Source: Polyangiaceae bacterium
Lineage (GTDB): Bacteria; Myxococcota_A; Polyangia; Polyangiales; Polyangiaceae
Assembly (NCBI GenBank): GCA_015075635.1
Contig: JABTUA010000002.1
Coordinates: 1,364,001-1,428,000 of the forward strand
Direction of reading: 5' to 3'
Length of the DNA stretch: 64,000 nucleotides
Each line of letters starts with the position of its first letter. The first letter of the stretch is position 1. The position numbers and the translations under genes were made by a program. A model generated the notes under the pieces. The model was not told the origin of the DNA and did no database searches. It saw only the letters and a program-made list of their open reading frames with translations. Positions 1 to 8,410 of this stretch are shown in pieces.

Positions 1-488
1 TGGCGGGCATCGCCAAGGGCTTCGGCATGGAGGTCTTGGCGTTCGATCCCTTCGTGGGTGCCGACGCGATGACGGCCCTGGGGGTCGAGCACGTCGCTGC
101 GGTCGAGGCGCTGTACGAGCGCTCGCGCTACGTCTCGCTGCACATCCCCGCGACCGCCGAGACCAAGGGCTCCATCGGCAAGGACCGCCTGATGCGCATG
201 CCCAAGGGCGCCACGCTGATCAACACCGCTCGCAAAGAGGTGATCAACGAGGCCGAGCTGTTGGCAGTGCTGGCGGAGCGCGAGGACTTCCGCTACGCGA
301 GCGACATCGCGCCCTCGGCCGAGACGCTGGCGACCATCAAGCAGAAGTACTCGAACCGCGTCTACGTCACGCCGGTCAAGCTCGGCGCGCAGACCGGCGA
401 GGCCAACGTGAACGCCGGCCTGGCCGCAGCCAGGCAGATCGTCGCGTTCTTCGAGAACGGCGAGCGCCGGTTCGTCGTCAATCCCTGA
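1..488 (+). CDS. D-3-phosphoglycerate dehydrogenase-like oxidoreductase, C-terminal part
   Basis: This is the 3' part of a D-2-hydroxyacid dehydrogenase; its start lies before the window and the first whole codon is at base 3. The visible protein begins in the Rossmann fold (AGIAKGFGMEVLAFDPF) and carries the NTARKEVINE segment, whose Arg is the substrate-binding Arg of the family. It ends with LGAQTGEANVNAG and a short C-terminus without an ACT domain. In most family members the catalytic His lies in a TPHIGAST-like motif; here the equivalent segment reads TPVKLGAQT, with Lys at that place. This is the signature of the Lys-type 3-phosphoglycerate dehydrogenases, so serine biosynthesis (oxidation of 3-phosphoglycerate) is the likely role. 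Neighbouring serine genes would lie outside the window. Confidence 0.85.
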   Translation, partial: AGIAKGFGMEVLAFDPFVGADAMTALGVEHVAAVEALYERSRYVSLHIPATAETKGSIGKDRLMRMPKGATLINTARKEVINEAELLAVLAEREDFRYASDIAPSAETLATIKQKYSNRVYVTPVKLGAQTGEANVNAGLAAARQIVAFFENGERRFVVNP

Positions 489-534
489 GCCACCACGACC
501 GCCGGGTCGGATCGCGTGTGCTAGGATCGCGACC

Positions 535-1179
535 ATGCGCGCGCGCCTCACGGTCGTATTCGGCGTCGGGCTCCTGTCGTGTCTCGAGCTCGCCAGCTGC
601 ACCTCCACGACCGAGAACGAGCCCAAACAGACGGGCGGCAGCAGCGGGACCGGCGCGCTCGACGGGGGTTCTGGTGCCGGCGGCGGCGGCGCGCCCAGCG
701 GCGGCGGCGCTCCGAGCGGCGGTGGAGGCCCGAGCGGCGGTGGTGCGCCCAACGGCGGTGGCGGTGGGCCGACCGGCGGTGGTGGTGGCCCGAGCGGCGG
801 TGGGGGTGCTCCCAGCGGCGGTGGTGGCGCGCCCAGCGGCGGTGGTGGCGCGCCCAGCGGCGGCGGTGGCGCGCCCAGCGGCGGCGGCAGCCCGGCGGTC
901 GACTGTAGCTGCACCGGCTCACCGCCGGTGGACGCAGGCGGCAGCGGGTGCGTGCGCTGCATCGACGCGATCTACGTCAACCTTCCGGTCACCGATCCGA
1001 AGCTCTGTCAGAACGAGGTGGACATGTACAAGGCGCTTCGCGACTGCGTCTGTCAGAAATGCGGGGGCCCCGGGAAGGATTGTGCCCAGCAGCTCTGCCC
1101 GCCGGCCACCTTCGACGGCACCTGCGAAGGCTGCATGGTCACGAGCTGCAACGCCGCGTTTAGCGCGTGCAACAAGTAG
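535..1179 (+). CDS. Gly-rich, Cys-rich lipoprotein
   Basis: A 214-residue predicted lipoprotein of unknown function. It has a signal peptide ending in the lipobox LASC, followed by an acidic/Thr stretch. Residues about 32 to 120 are a low-complexity linker of GGGAPSG-type units encoded by imperfect short repeats (about 655 to 895). The C-terminal 90 residues hold about a dozen Cys (CSC, CVRC, CVCQKC, CEGC), suggesting a small disulfide-bonded domain outside the inner membrane. The same architecture (lipobox, glycine linker, Cys-rich head) recurs many times in this window. The ATG at 535 directly precedes the hydrophobic signal. I do not recognise the Cys-rich domain. Confidence 0.8.
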   Translation: MRARLTVVFGVGLLSCLELASCTSTTENEPKQTGGSSGTGALDGGSGAGGGGAPSGGGAPSGGGGPSGGGAPNGGGGGPTGGGGGPSGGGGAPSGGGGAPSGGGGAPSGGGGAPSGGGSPAVDCSCTGSPPVDAGGSGCVRCIDAIYVNLPVTDPKLCQNEVDMYKALRDCVCQKCGGPGKDCAQQLCPPATFDGTCEGCMVTSCNAAFSACNK

Positions 1180-1437
1180 CGCGGCCGAGGGGGTCGTGTT
1201 GCGTCGCCAGTGCTCGAAGTCGTCGGGATGAGGGCGACTCGGCGCCCACCGCTGGGTGAGGTGGACGTCCGCGCACACGCTGGGATCTGACGCGGCACGC
1301 TGGTGGGGTGCGACGCTCGTGGCCGAAGAGCAGTCCGAAGCGGCGAGCCTTCCGTTCGCGCCTACGGTGGCCGTCTAGAAGAGCTGACGAGCCGCGCCGC
1401 CTTGACGCGCTCTCCGTTCGGCGTTGGAAAGGAGCTC

Positions 1438-2526
1438 ATGCCCCGTCGATACTGCCTGCCGTTCCTGGCTGTCGTAGCGCTCGCGTGCTCCAAGAGCCAA
1501 GCCCCGGAGCAGCAGGCGAAGGCCGAGAGCCCACCGGCACCCCCCGTTGCTCCCGTGGCCACACTAAGCGTGAGCGCCAGCGCGGCGGTCGCGTCGGCGG
1601 CGCCCTCCGCATCCGCTGCTCCCTCGCCTCCCGCATACCCTGTCGAGTTCTGCGGCAAGAAGCTCGGGAAAGACACGACGGTGATCAACTGCCAGACGGA
1701 GGGGGTCGTCGACGCGCCTCGGGATCTCGCGCCGCTCGCCGCGTTCCCGAAGCTACGCTCCCTCCAGATCGTGAGCGGCCCGGCGGGGATGCCCGCCAAC
1801 GACTTGTCGCCTCTGGCCGGCCTGACGGAGCTCCGCGAGATCGTGATTCTCGAGATCAGGACCAAGAGCTTGGAGCCTTTGGCTGGCCTCACCAAGCTCG
1901 AGAAGCTCGTCCTCATCCACACCCATGTGAGCGACCTCGGTCCGCTGGCGAAGCTCACGCGCCTGCGAGAGCTCAACCTGTCGTGGGCGCGGAACGTCAG
2001 CGACGTCACCCCGCTCGGTGGGTTGCGAGAGCTCGAGAAGTTGAGCCTCTCCGGAGTCAGCCTCGGCGATCTGACCCAGCTCGAGCCCCTGACCAAGCTG
2101 AAGGAGCTGCGCATCGACTCGACCAAGGTCACCGACCTGACGCCGCTCCAGAAGCTTCCCAACCTGCGCGAGCTCGACCTCGACGGCTGCAAGGAGCTCG
2201 CTGAGCTCGGGCCGCTCGGCGGTCTGACCCAGCTGGAGCGCCTCCGGTTGGGCAACACCAAGGTGACCGACCTGACGCCCCTGGCCGGCCTGACCTCGCT
2301 CACTGACCTCGGTCTGGGTCGCTGCAAGCTGCTGACGGACGTCTCTCCGCTCGCCAAGCTGAGCAAGCTGGAGCACCTGAACGTCTCCGACTCCGGGCTC
2401 GCGGACGCTTCGCCCCTCTACGGGCTCACGCAGCTCAAGACCCTCCAGGTGTACGGCACGCGCGTCCCCGAGTCCCAGAAGGAAGAGCTCGCGGCCAAGC
2501 TGACCTCGGCGAAGATCCACAAGTAG
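1438..2526 (+). CDS. Leucine-rich-repeat lipoprotein
   Basis: A 362-residue exported protein. The ATG at 1438 was chosen because AAAGGAG stands just upstream and the protein then opens with a signal peptide ending in VALAC; the open frame upstream of it (from 1303) has no signal. After a Pro/Ala/Ser linker (residues about 20 to 65) and a short Cys-containing segment come about 10 leucine-rich repeats of about 22 residues. Their pattern is LxxLxxLxLxxTxVxDLxPLAGL, the internalin-like short type. Such repeats form a curved binding surface, so a surface binding role is likely, but no ligand can be named. It stands alone, convergent with the acetyltransferase gene downstream. The 258 bases before it (1180-1437) hold no recognisable gene. 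Confidence 0.85.
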   Translation: MPRRYCLPFLAVVALACSKSQAPEQQAKAESPPAPPVAPVATLSVSASAAVASAAPSASAAPSPPAYPVEFCGKKLGKDTTVINCQTEGVVDAPRDLAPLAAFPKLRSLQIVSGPAGMPANDLSPLAGLTELREIVILEIRTKSLEPLAGLTKLEKLVLIHTHVSDLGPLAKLTRLRELNLSWARNVSDVTPLGGLRELEKLSLSGVSLGDLTQLEPLTKLKELRIDSTKVTDLTPLQKLPNLRELDLDGCKELAELGPLGGLTQLERLRLGNTKVTDLTPLAGLTSLTDLGLGRCKLLTDVSPLAKLSKLEHLNVSDSGLADASPLYGLTQLKTLQVYGTRVPESQKEELAAKLTSAKIHK

Positions 2527-2548
2527 GTATCAGCACGCCCGCAGCCCC

Positions 2549-3082
2549 TCAGGCCGTCCTTGCCAGGTCTGCCGGCAACAGGTCGAGGAGCATGCCGTCG
2601 TGGTATCGCCCGTCCGCGCCGCGCTCGTAGTCGCGCATCACGCCCACGCGCCGGAACCCGACCTTCTCGTAGGCCCGGATGGCCCTCAGGTTGTCCGCCG
2701 CGGGATCGATGGTGATGCGGTGGTGCCCGCACACCTCGAACAGGTAGCGGCACAAGAGCTCGATCGCCTCCGGCCCCAGCCCCGTACCCTGCGCGGACGA
2801 CGTCAGGAAGAGGTCGATGCCCGCGTGGCGGTAGTCGCGATGGAGGTTCTCCCAGCCCGCGATCCACCCGACGACTTCGCCGCCGCGCTCGATCACGAAC
2901 GTGTTGACCCGCTCCGTTCCCGGAAGCGGGTCGCCCGCCAGGAGCTCGCGTCCGTCGAACTCGTCGTCCGGCTCGCTCCAGTGCGCGGCCACCTCGGGCT
3001 CGCGCAAGATCGCGAGGAGCCTGGGCAAGTCCGCCGCTTCGACCGGGCGGAGCACCAGGCGCGCGCTGCGCAAGATCGTCAC
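2549..3082 (-). CDS. GNAT-family N-acetyltransferase
   Basis: A 177-residue cytoplasmic acetyltransferase of the RimJ/RimL and AAC(6')-like branch of the GNAT superfamily. It starts at a GTG with TILRSARLVLRP, the usual first strand. The middle carries the acetyl-CoA binding region (SSAQGTGLGPEAIELL, fitting the Q/RxxGxG/A pattern) and the family motif DPAADNLRAIRAYEKVGFRR before the C-terminal strand. Length is normal for the family. The donor is acetyl-CoA. The acceptor is uncertain: similarity to aminoglycoside 6'-acetyltransferases is seen, but protein N-terminal acetylation or small-molecule detoxification is equally possible. It is followed after about 50 bases by the AEC transporter gene running toward it on the same strand. 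Confidence 0.85.
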   Translation of the reverse strand: MTILRSARLVLRPVEAADLPRLLAILREPEVAAHWSEPDDEFDGRELLAGDPLPGTERVNTFVIERGGEVVGWIAGWENLHRDYRHAGIDLFLTSSAQGTGLGPEAIELLCRYLFEVCGHHRITIDPAADNLRAIRAYEKVGFRRVGVMRDYERGADGRYHDGMLLDLLPADLARTA

Positions 3083-3130
3083 GCACGAGACGTAGGAACG
3101 TCCTCGGCGGATGGCAAGAGCAGTCGCCAG

Positions 3131-4048
3131 CTACCTGAGCAGCCAAGCCCACGCCGGCACGGTGAAGAGCGAGAGCGGCACTCCGACGCCCACCATCGCG
3201 GTGGCGAGTCGGGGCGCGAGGCCCGACTCCATCGCGAGCAGCGCCCCGGTGATCATCGGCGCCATCGCGGCCTCCGCGACGGCCACATCTCCGACCAGCC
3301 CCGTCACGCCGAGGGCGCGCTGCACGATCAGGTACACGACCAGAGGCGCGAGCACCAGCCGCACCGAGAGGCCAATCGCCAGCGGGCGCGCGTGCTCGGC
3401 GAGGCCCTGCCGATCCACACGCAGCTGCCAACCCACGGCGAAGAGCGCCAGCGGCACCACCAGGAGGGCGAGCTTGTCGAGCACGCTGCTGACCAGGCTG
3501 GGCAGCGCGACCGGTCGCAGCGCGATGGCCAGCACGAAGGCCAGGAACGGCGGAAAGAGCAGCAGCTGCCGCCCGAGCGCGCGGAGGCTCGGGCGCCCCT
3601 CGCCGCGCCCGGCGCTGGCAGCGACCATGCCGAGGGTGGTGAGCACCAGGAACTGACCCTGATCGACCAGGACGGCGCGGGCGAGGCCCTCGCGACCATA
3701 GAGCGCCTCGATCAGCGGAAAGCCCACGAACGAGGTGTTGGCGAGCCCCGTCGTCAAGAGCAGGCACGCAGTGATCTCGCGCGGCCAGCCGAGCGCCCGA
3801 CCGGCTCCGAGGAGGACCACGAGCGCGACCAAGAAGATCAAGAGCGGCGTGGCAAGGGCGATGCCGAGCTCGAGCCATTGCTCGGACGCCAGCCGGAGCC
3901 CGTGGATGGTGACGAGGGTCAGCGCGGGCAGCGCGATGTGGATGACCACCCGCGTCGCGACCACTGGAGTGGCCTCGGGCAGGCGGCCGCTCTGCCGCGC
4001 GAGCACCCCGGCGAGCAGGCACACGACGACCAGGACCAGGTTCGTCAC
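3131..4048 (-). CDS. AEC-family transporter (auxin efflux carrier type permease)
   Basis: A roughly 305-residue inner-membrane protein with about ten hydrophobic helices in the two-half arrangement of the AEC family, which exports or exchanges small carboxylates and related anions. The start is taken as the GTG at 4048 because it overlaps the TAG stop of the upstream gene (TAGTG), implying translational coupling. The longer open frame from 4138 would overlap that gene by 90 bases and adds a charged, non-membrane tail. Typical features are the helix-breaking region TGLANTSFVGFPLIEAL in the middle and GVGVPLSLFT near the end. It is the last gene of an apparent operon with a TPR protein and a Ser/Thr kinase. 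The substrate cannot be inferred. Confidence 0.85.
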   Translation of the reverse strand: MTNLVLVVVCLLAGVLARQSGRLPEATPVVATRVVIHIALPALTLVTIHGLRLASEQWLELGIALATPLLIFLVALVVLLGAGRALGWPREITACLLLTTGLANTSFVGFPLIEALYGREGLARAVLVDQGQFLVLTTLGMVAASAGRGEGRPSLRALGRQLLLFPPFLAFVLAIALRPVALPSLVSSVLDKLALLVVPLALFAVGWQLRVDRQGLAEHARPLAIGLSVRLVLAPLVVYLIVQRALGVTGLVGDVAVAEAAMAPMITGALLAMESGLAPRLATAMVGVGVPLSLFTVPAWAWLLR

Positions 4049-4809
4049 TAGAAGCGGACCCGAAGCGCTGCCGACGAGGAGCGCGGGCCCACCTGCGCCG
4101 TGGCCGCGACGCCGCTCTTCCTGTCCAGCACCAGCCACAAACCGATCCCCGTGGCCAGCGCGCCGGCTGCGATCCCCACGATGCCCAGGGTCTGCTCGCG
4201 CTTGGCGGCGTCGAGCTCGCCCTTGGCTTCAGGACTGTTCCAGTAGGTCGTCCCGGGCTCGATCGCGTGCACGTCGTCGTTCCTCGACTTCGCCGAGAGC
4301 AACAACAGACCGCCGCCGAGGGCCAGCGCGCCACCGACCGCGATGGTGACGTACCCCACGGTGGGCGACGGCGCGTCCTTCGGCACCGGTGGCGGCGGCG
4401 CGGGGCTCGGCTCCGGCTCGGGCGCGGGCCCAGGAGGCGGCGCGCCGAGCTCGCCCCGGAGCTTCTCGATGTGCGCGCTGAGCTCCGCGCGATCCGGCGC
4501 TGCGTCGCCGGCAAGGGCCAGGTATCGCTCGAACGACTCGGCCGCGAGGCGCTTGTTGCCGACGCGCTCGGCGATCATGCCCACGCGCAGCGAGACCGCG
4601 GGTTTGTCGGCGATGCGCTGCACGCAGCTCAGGATTTCCAGCGCCCCGCGGGGATCGGCCGCCTCGCGGCGGAGCGCCTCTTCGAACAGCGCGCGCCCTT
4701 TCTTCTCCATCTCGCGGGGGTTGCCGGTGTCGGTGGGGCACGCCGGCACCTCGGCCCGCACCGGCAGCGCGCTCACCAGGCACGCGAGCGCCGTCAGCGC
4801 TTGAGGCAC
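4048..4809 (-). CDS. TPR-like exported protein with two C-terminal membrane helices
   Basis: A 253-residue protein of a kind commonly found next to Ser/Thr kinases in myxobacteria; function unknown. It begins at a GTG that overlaps the end of the kinase gene by 16 bases. A signal-like segment (ALTALACLVSALPVRAEVPA) is followed by an alpha-helical region (residues about 35 to 125) that reads as one or two degenerate TPR units, then a Pro/Glu linker. Two membrane segments follow (YVTIAVGGALALGGGLLLL near 155 and LGIVGIAAGALATGIGLWLVL near 210). The gene is translationally coupled on both sides. I infer a membrane-anchored adaptor acting with the kinase, but nothing in the sequence proves it. 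Confidence 0.75.
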   Translation of the reverse strand: MPQALTALACLVSALPVRAEVPACPTDTGNPREMEKKGRALFEEALRREAADPRGALEILSCVQRIADKPAVSLRVGMIAERVGNKRLAAESFERYLALAGDAAPDRAELSAHIEKLRGELGAPPPGPAPEPEPSPAPPPPVPKDAPSPTVGYVTIAVGGALALGGGLLLLSAKSRNDDVHAIEPGTTYWNSPEAKGELDAAKREQTLGIVGIAAGALATGIGLWLVLDRKSGVAATAQVGPRSSSAALRVRF

Positions 4810-6401
4810 CCCGGGTAGTCGAAGCTGTCGGGCGTACAGGGCTTGGTCCCTTTGCTGGTCACCGGAACTTTAGCGGCTGACGGCTTCGGCTTGCCAGCTC
4901 CCGGCAGCGGTTTTGGCTTGGAGGTGCTCGCCGTCGCAGCGAGCTCGGGTTCCAGGGGCAGCGATTCGGCCGACAAGAGCGGCTCCGGGAGCGGCGGCTC
5001 CGGAAGCGGCACGGGGGCGACCGTCGCGGGGCGAATCGGCGCGGGCTGGCTCGCGCTCGCGGGCTCGACGCGCCTCTTCCCGGTGGCCAGCACCGAGAGC
5101 ACCACCAAGAGGAGCGCCGCGAGGCTTCCGGCGATGACGCCGCCCACGACCGCCGACGAGTGGCGTGCGCGCGCGGTGGTCAAGGGCGGAGGCTGCGAGA
5201 GCCTCGCCACCGGTTCGAGCGCTGCCTCCATCGGCGTCGGGAGGCTCGCCGGGGCCGCCACGGGCTCCGACGGCGGGGGCGGGTAGCCCGAGACGGCGAC
5301 GCGGCGCGTGCGCGGGCGCGCTTCGTCCGGCTCCTCTCGCGGCTCGGGCTCGCGGCGGCTCGGGCGCTTGAACAACAGGAGGGTCCGTGTCTCGAAGCGC
5401 GGACGCTTTGGCGCATCCGAGTCGCCCGGCACCGTGCTCGCGTCTTCCTCCAACATTCGCGCGAGCTTCTTGTGGGCGGTGCCGGCGTGGCGCCGGGCAT
5501 AAGCGACGAGCGCTGCTTCGAGGTCCTCGCGCTGCTTGCCACGCGCGGCGAGCCAGGCGTCGAGCTTCCGCGCGAGCTCCACGCCGGTCGGCGGCCGATC
5601 GGCCGGGCTCTTCGCCAGCAGGCCGTCCACGATGCCAGCGAGCTCGGGGTCGATGTCCGGTACCGCCGACGCGAGCGTCGGAGGACTGGCGTAAGCGACG
5701 AGCTTCAGGAGCTCGAGGTCGCCCTTGGCGTCGAAGGGGACCTTGCCCGCCAGGAGCTCGAACAAGACGATGCCGAGCGAATACAGGTCCGCGCGTCCGT
5801 CCACGGGCTTTCGCGCCGCGTACTCCGGCGACATGTACGCGATCTTGCCCTTGATGATCCCGGTGCGCGTGTGCGAGCTCTTTCCGGTCGCTTTGGCGAT
5901 GCCGAAATCGGTGATCTTCACGCTGCCGTCGAAGCCGACCAGGATGTTGCTGGGCGTCACGTCGCGGTGGACGATGTCGAGGGAGCGGCCGCTCTCGTCC
6001 GTGAGCGCGTGAGCGGCGTGCAGACCCTCGGCGGCTCGAGCGCAGACGAAGGCGACCAGCTCCGCGGGCATCGGCTCGCCGGCGCGCCGGCCCTCCAGCG
6101 CGATGCGCGCCAGGGCCACGCCGTCCACGTACTCCATCACCAGGTACGGACCGTCGTCGTCCTCGCCGAAGCCCACCAGGCCGACCACGTTGGGGTGACA
6201 GAGCGAGCCGGTGAGCCAGATCTCGTCGCGGAACATGCGCACGAACTCCTGGTCCCGGGAGTATTCGGGGTGCATGCGCTTGACCGCGACGAAGCGCTCG
6301 CCGTCCGGATCCGTCAGGCGTGCCAGCTCCACGGCGCCCATGCCACCGCTGGCGATCTCGCCGAGCACGGTGAGGTCGAGCTCGGGCGCGGCCTGGGTCA
6401 T
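4794..6401 (-). CDS. Membrane-anchored Ser/Thr protein kinase
   Basis: A 535-residue Hanks-type kinase. The kinase domain covers about residues 10 to 280: glycine loop GEIASGGMG (14-22), ATP-anchoring Lys41 in VAVKRM, catalytic loop HRDVTPSN (145-152), DFG (165-167) and the APE-equivalent SPE after the activation segment. The catalytic loop has Thr where most kinases have Lys (HRDxKPxN), a variant common among myxobacterial kinases, so activity may be altered but is not excluded. A Pro-rich juxtamembrane segment is followed by one membrane helix (about 420-445) and a short Pro/Ser/Lys-rich tail ending in a Cys pair, predicted periplasmic. It lies 49 bases downstream of the FHA/sigma54 activator gene and overlaps the TPR gene. 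Confidence 0.92.
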   Translation of the reverse strand: MTQAAPELDLTVLGEIASGGMGAVELARLTDPDGERFVAVKRMHPEYSRDQEFVRMFRDEIWLTGSLCHPNVVGLVGFGEDDDGPYLVMEYVDGVALARIALEGRRAGEPMPAELVAFVCARAAEGLHAAHALTDESGRSLDIVHRDVTPSNILVGFDGSVKITDFGIAKATGKSSHTRTGIIKGKIAYMSPEYAARKPVDGRADLYSLGIVLFELLAGKVPFDAKGDLELLKLVAYASPPTLASAVPDIDPELAGIVDGLLAKSPADRPPTGVELARKLDAWLAARGKQREDLEAALVAYARRHAGTAHKKLARMLEEDASTVPGDSDAPKRPRFETRTLLLFKRPSRREPEPREEPDEARPRTRRVAVSGYPPPPSEPVAAPASLPTPMEAALEPVARLSQPPPLTTARARHSSAVVGGVIAGSLAALLLVVLSVLATGKRRVEPASASQPAPIRPATVAPVPLPEPPLPEPLLSAESLPLEPELAATASTSKPKPLPGAGKPKPSAAKVPVTSKGTKPCTPDSFDYPGCLKR

Positions 6402-6450
6402 GCCCGGGCATTATCCCAGATTTTCTCCGGGGTACCGCCCGAGCGCCCGT

Positions 6451-7791
6451 TCAGCGGCCCTCGCCCATGCCGTGCTTGCGCATGAGCTTCTGCATCATCT
6501 GACGGGAAACCTCGGCCAGCGCCGCGCCGCGCGTCACGTTCCCGCCCGAGCGCTGGAGCACGAATTCGAGGTAGGCCCGCTCGAAGTCGTCGCCGGCCTC
6601 ACGCCGGGCGATGCGCAACGGCACCACCGAGCCGTCCCTGAGCCAGCTCTGCGCCGGGCTGCTGGCGCTCGGGCTCGAAGCGGTCTCGACGTGGTCGTGG
6701 TGCAGGGGGCGGTCCGGCGTGACTGTGAGGCGCTGCACGGCGTTGCGCAGCTCCCGGACGTTGCCCGGCCAGCGGTGGTTCTGGAACATCTCCCAGACGT
6801 GAACCGGCACGTCGCTCAGGTGCCGCGGTGGCCGCTCCAGACCCAGGAAGTATTCGACCAAGAGCTCCAGATCCTCCATGCGGTCGCGCAGCGGCGGCAC
6901 GGCCACGTGGGTGGTCGCGAGGCGGAAGTAGAGATCTTGGCGGAAGCGGCCTTGCTGGGTCTCGAAACGCAGGTTGCGGTTGGTCGCCGCGATGATGCGC
7001 ACGTCCACGGCGATGGTCTGGCGCCCGCCGATGCGACGGATCTCGCGCTTCTCCAGCGCGCGCAGGAGCTTGGGCTGGAGCTCCAGCGGGAGCTCGCCGA
7101 TCTCGTCGATGAACAACGTGCCGCCGCTGGCCTGCTCGAACACCCCGGTGTGGGTGGCGTGCGCGCCGGTGAATGCGCCGCGCTCGTGGCCGAACAGCTC
7201 GCTCTCCACCATCGTGGGCGCCACCGCGCCGCAGTCGAACACCGCGAACGGCCCGCCCGCGCGCTGGCTCTGCGCGTGGACGCTCTCGGCGATCAAGTCC
7301 TTGCCGGTGCCGGTCTCGCCCTCGATGAGCAGGCTGACCTCGCTCGGCGCGATGCGCTCCAGATCGGCGAACAGCTCGCGCATGCGCGGCGCGCGGCCGA
7401 GCACGTCGCCGAAGCGGTCGGTCTGAACCTGCTCGCGATCGACCGTCTCGCCCAACCACTGCACCGCGAGCCAGGTCTCGCCCAGGGCGATCTGGAAGTC
7501 GCCGGTGACGAAGCCGTCCTTGAGCCGAACGCCGCCGAGCACGATGCCGTTGGTGCTCTCCACGTCGCGCACACGCATGCCGAGCGGCGTGGGCTGGAGC
7601 TCGGCGTGCCGGCGAGAGACCGTGTCGTCGGTGAGCACCAGGTCGTTCTCGGTCGAGGTGCCGATGCGGACCGGCGTGCCGGCGCTCTCGAAATAGAGCC
7701 CCGTGTTGGGCCCACGCGTCACGCTCACCCGCACCTTGGCGTAGCGAACCACCGTGGGGAGCGGCCGGGCGCGTGTGGGGCCTTCGCTCAT
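6451..7791 (-). CDS. FHA-domain sigma54-dependent transcriptional activator
   Basis: A 446-residue enhancer-binding protein. An N-terminal FHA domain (residues about 20 to 112, with the core IGTSTENDLVL and STNG) replaces the usual receiver domain. The central AAA+ domain has Walker A GETGTGKD (158-165), the sigma54-contact loop GAFTGA (205-210), Walker B TLFIDE (225-230) and the R-finger region. The C-terminus (about 400-446) is a Fis-type helix-turn-helix. FHA domains bind phosphothreonine, so this protein probably reads the output of a Ser/Thr kinase and switches on sigma54 promoters. The kinase encoded 49 bases downstream on the same strand is the obvious partner. The start at 7791 gives the full FHA domain. 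Confidence 0.92.
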   Translation of the reverse strand: MSEGPTRARPLPTVVRYAKVRVSVTRGPNTGLYFESAGTPVRIGTSTENDLVLTDDTVSRRHAELQPTPLGMRVRDVESTNGIVLGGVRLKDGFVTGDFQIALGETWLAVQWLGETVDREQVQTDRFGDVLGRAPRMRELFADLERIAPSEVSLLIEGETGTGKDLIAESVHAQSQRAGGPFAVFDCGAVAPTMVESELFGHERGAFTGAHATHTGVFEQASGGTLFIDEIGELPLELQPKLLRALEKREIRRIGGRQTIAVDVRIIAATNRNLRFETQQGRFRQDLYFRLATTHVAVPPLRDRMEDLELLVEYFLGLERPPRHLSDVPVHVWEMFQNHRWPGNVRELRNAVQRLTVTPDRPLHHDHVETASSPSASSPAQSWLRDGSVVPLRIARREAGDDFERAYLEFVLQRSGGNVTRGAALAEVSRQMMQKLMRKHGMGEGR

Positions 7792-7896
7792 GGAGCGCGA
7801 TTTATCTCACTTTCTTCGATGGCGCCCAAAGGAATCTGCCGGGGTGGGCAAAGGGACATCGAGGCCGCCGAATCGCGGCCCGAAAGGACCCCAGTC

Positions 7897-8409
7897 ATGA
7901 AGGCCACGTTCCCCGTCGCATCGCTCCTCGTCTGTCTCGTCGCCGCCGGCTGCACCGCCGAGATGGCGCCCGAGGACGCCGTCCTGCTCGAGGATGGGCA
8001 GGACGAGCCCGCCGCTTTTGGCGAGGCCGAGGCATCGGAGGAGGAGACCGAGGAGCCCGTGAGCGAGAGCGCGGAGGCGCTCTGCAGCTGCGCCACCACG
8101 CTCCACTGCTCGAACGGCCAGCTCACGGTCTACGAGCACTCGAGCTGCTGCGGAGGGAAGTTCTTCTTCTGTCCTGGCAACTATCCGGACCTGACCAAGT
8201 ACACGAACAACCTGGGCTGGGGGGCGAACTGGAACGATCGCATCAGCCGCCTGATGACGACCGCCAGCCCCAAGGTGGGCGTCTACGTGTACCAGCACGT
8301 CAACTACAAGGGCGACGTGAAGTATTTCCCGCCGGGCTCGTTCGTGGATCTGGGCGGCGGCCTGTGGAACGACCAGATCAGCTCGATGAAGGTCGTGGCC
8401 TTCAAGTGA
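7897..8409 (+). CDS. Beta/gamma-crystallin-domain lipoprotein
   Basis: A 170-residue secreted lipoprotein. The ATG at 7897 has AAAGGA upstream and opens a signal peptide ending in the lipobox VAAGC (Cys19). An acidic linker (20-62) precedes a Cys-rich crystallin-like domain (63-170) resembling the I36 inhibitor and protein S families. Two copies of the calcium-binding motif N/D-N/D-x-x-S/T-S are visible: NDRISR (113-118) and the perfect NDQISS (158-163). The second half also has the Greek-key Tyr corner VYVYQHVNYKGDVKYFPPG. Known relatives include Myxococcus protein S, a calcium-binding spore-coat protein. A calcium-stabilised structural or inhibitor role at the cell surface is likely. It is divergent from the activator gene at 7791 and nearly touches the convergent gene at 8411. 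Confidence 0.85.
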   Translation: MKATFPVASLLVCLVAAGCTAEMAPEDAVLLEDGQDEPAAFGEAEASEEETEEPVSESAEALCSCATTLHCSNGQLTVYEHSSCCGGKFFFCPGNYPDLTKYTNNLGWGANWNDRISRLMTTASPKVGVYVYQHVNYKGDVKYFPPGSFVDLGGGLWNDQISSMKVVAFK

Positions 8410-8410
8410 C

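Noticed and set aside
1180-1437. A possible small gene in the gap before the leucine-rich-repeat gene
   Set aside because: Short frames exist in several phases but none has a signal, ribosome site or recognisable motif.
6211-8409. A 732-codon plus-strand frame that would fuse a long N-terminus to the crystallin domain
   Set aside because: The first 560 codons are antisense to the kinase and sigma54-activator genes. A ribosome site and lipoprotein signal mark the true start at 7897.
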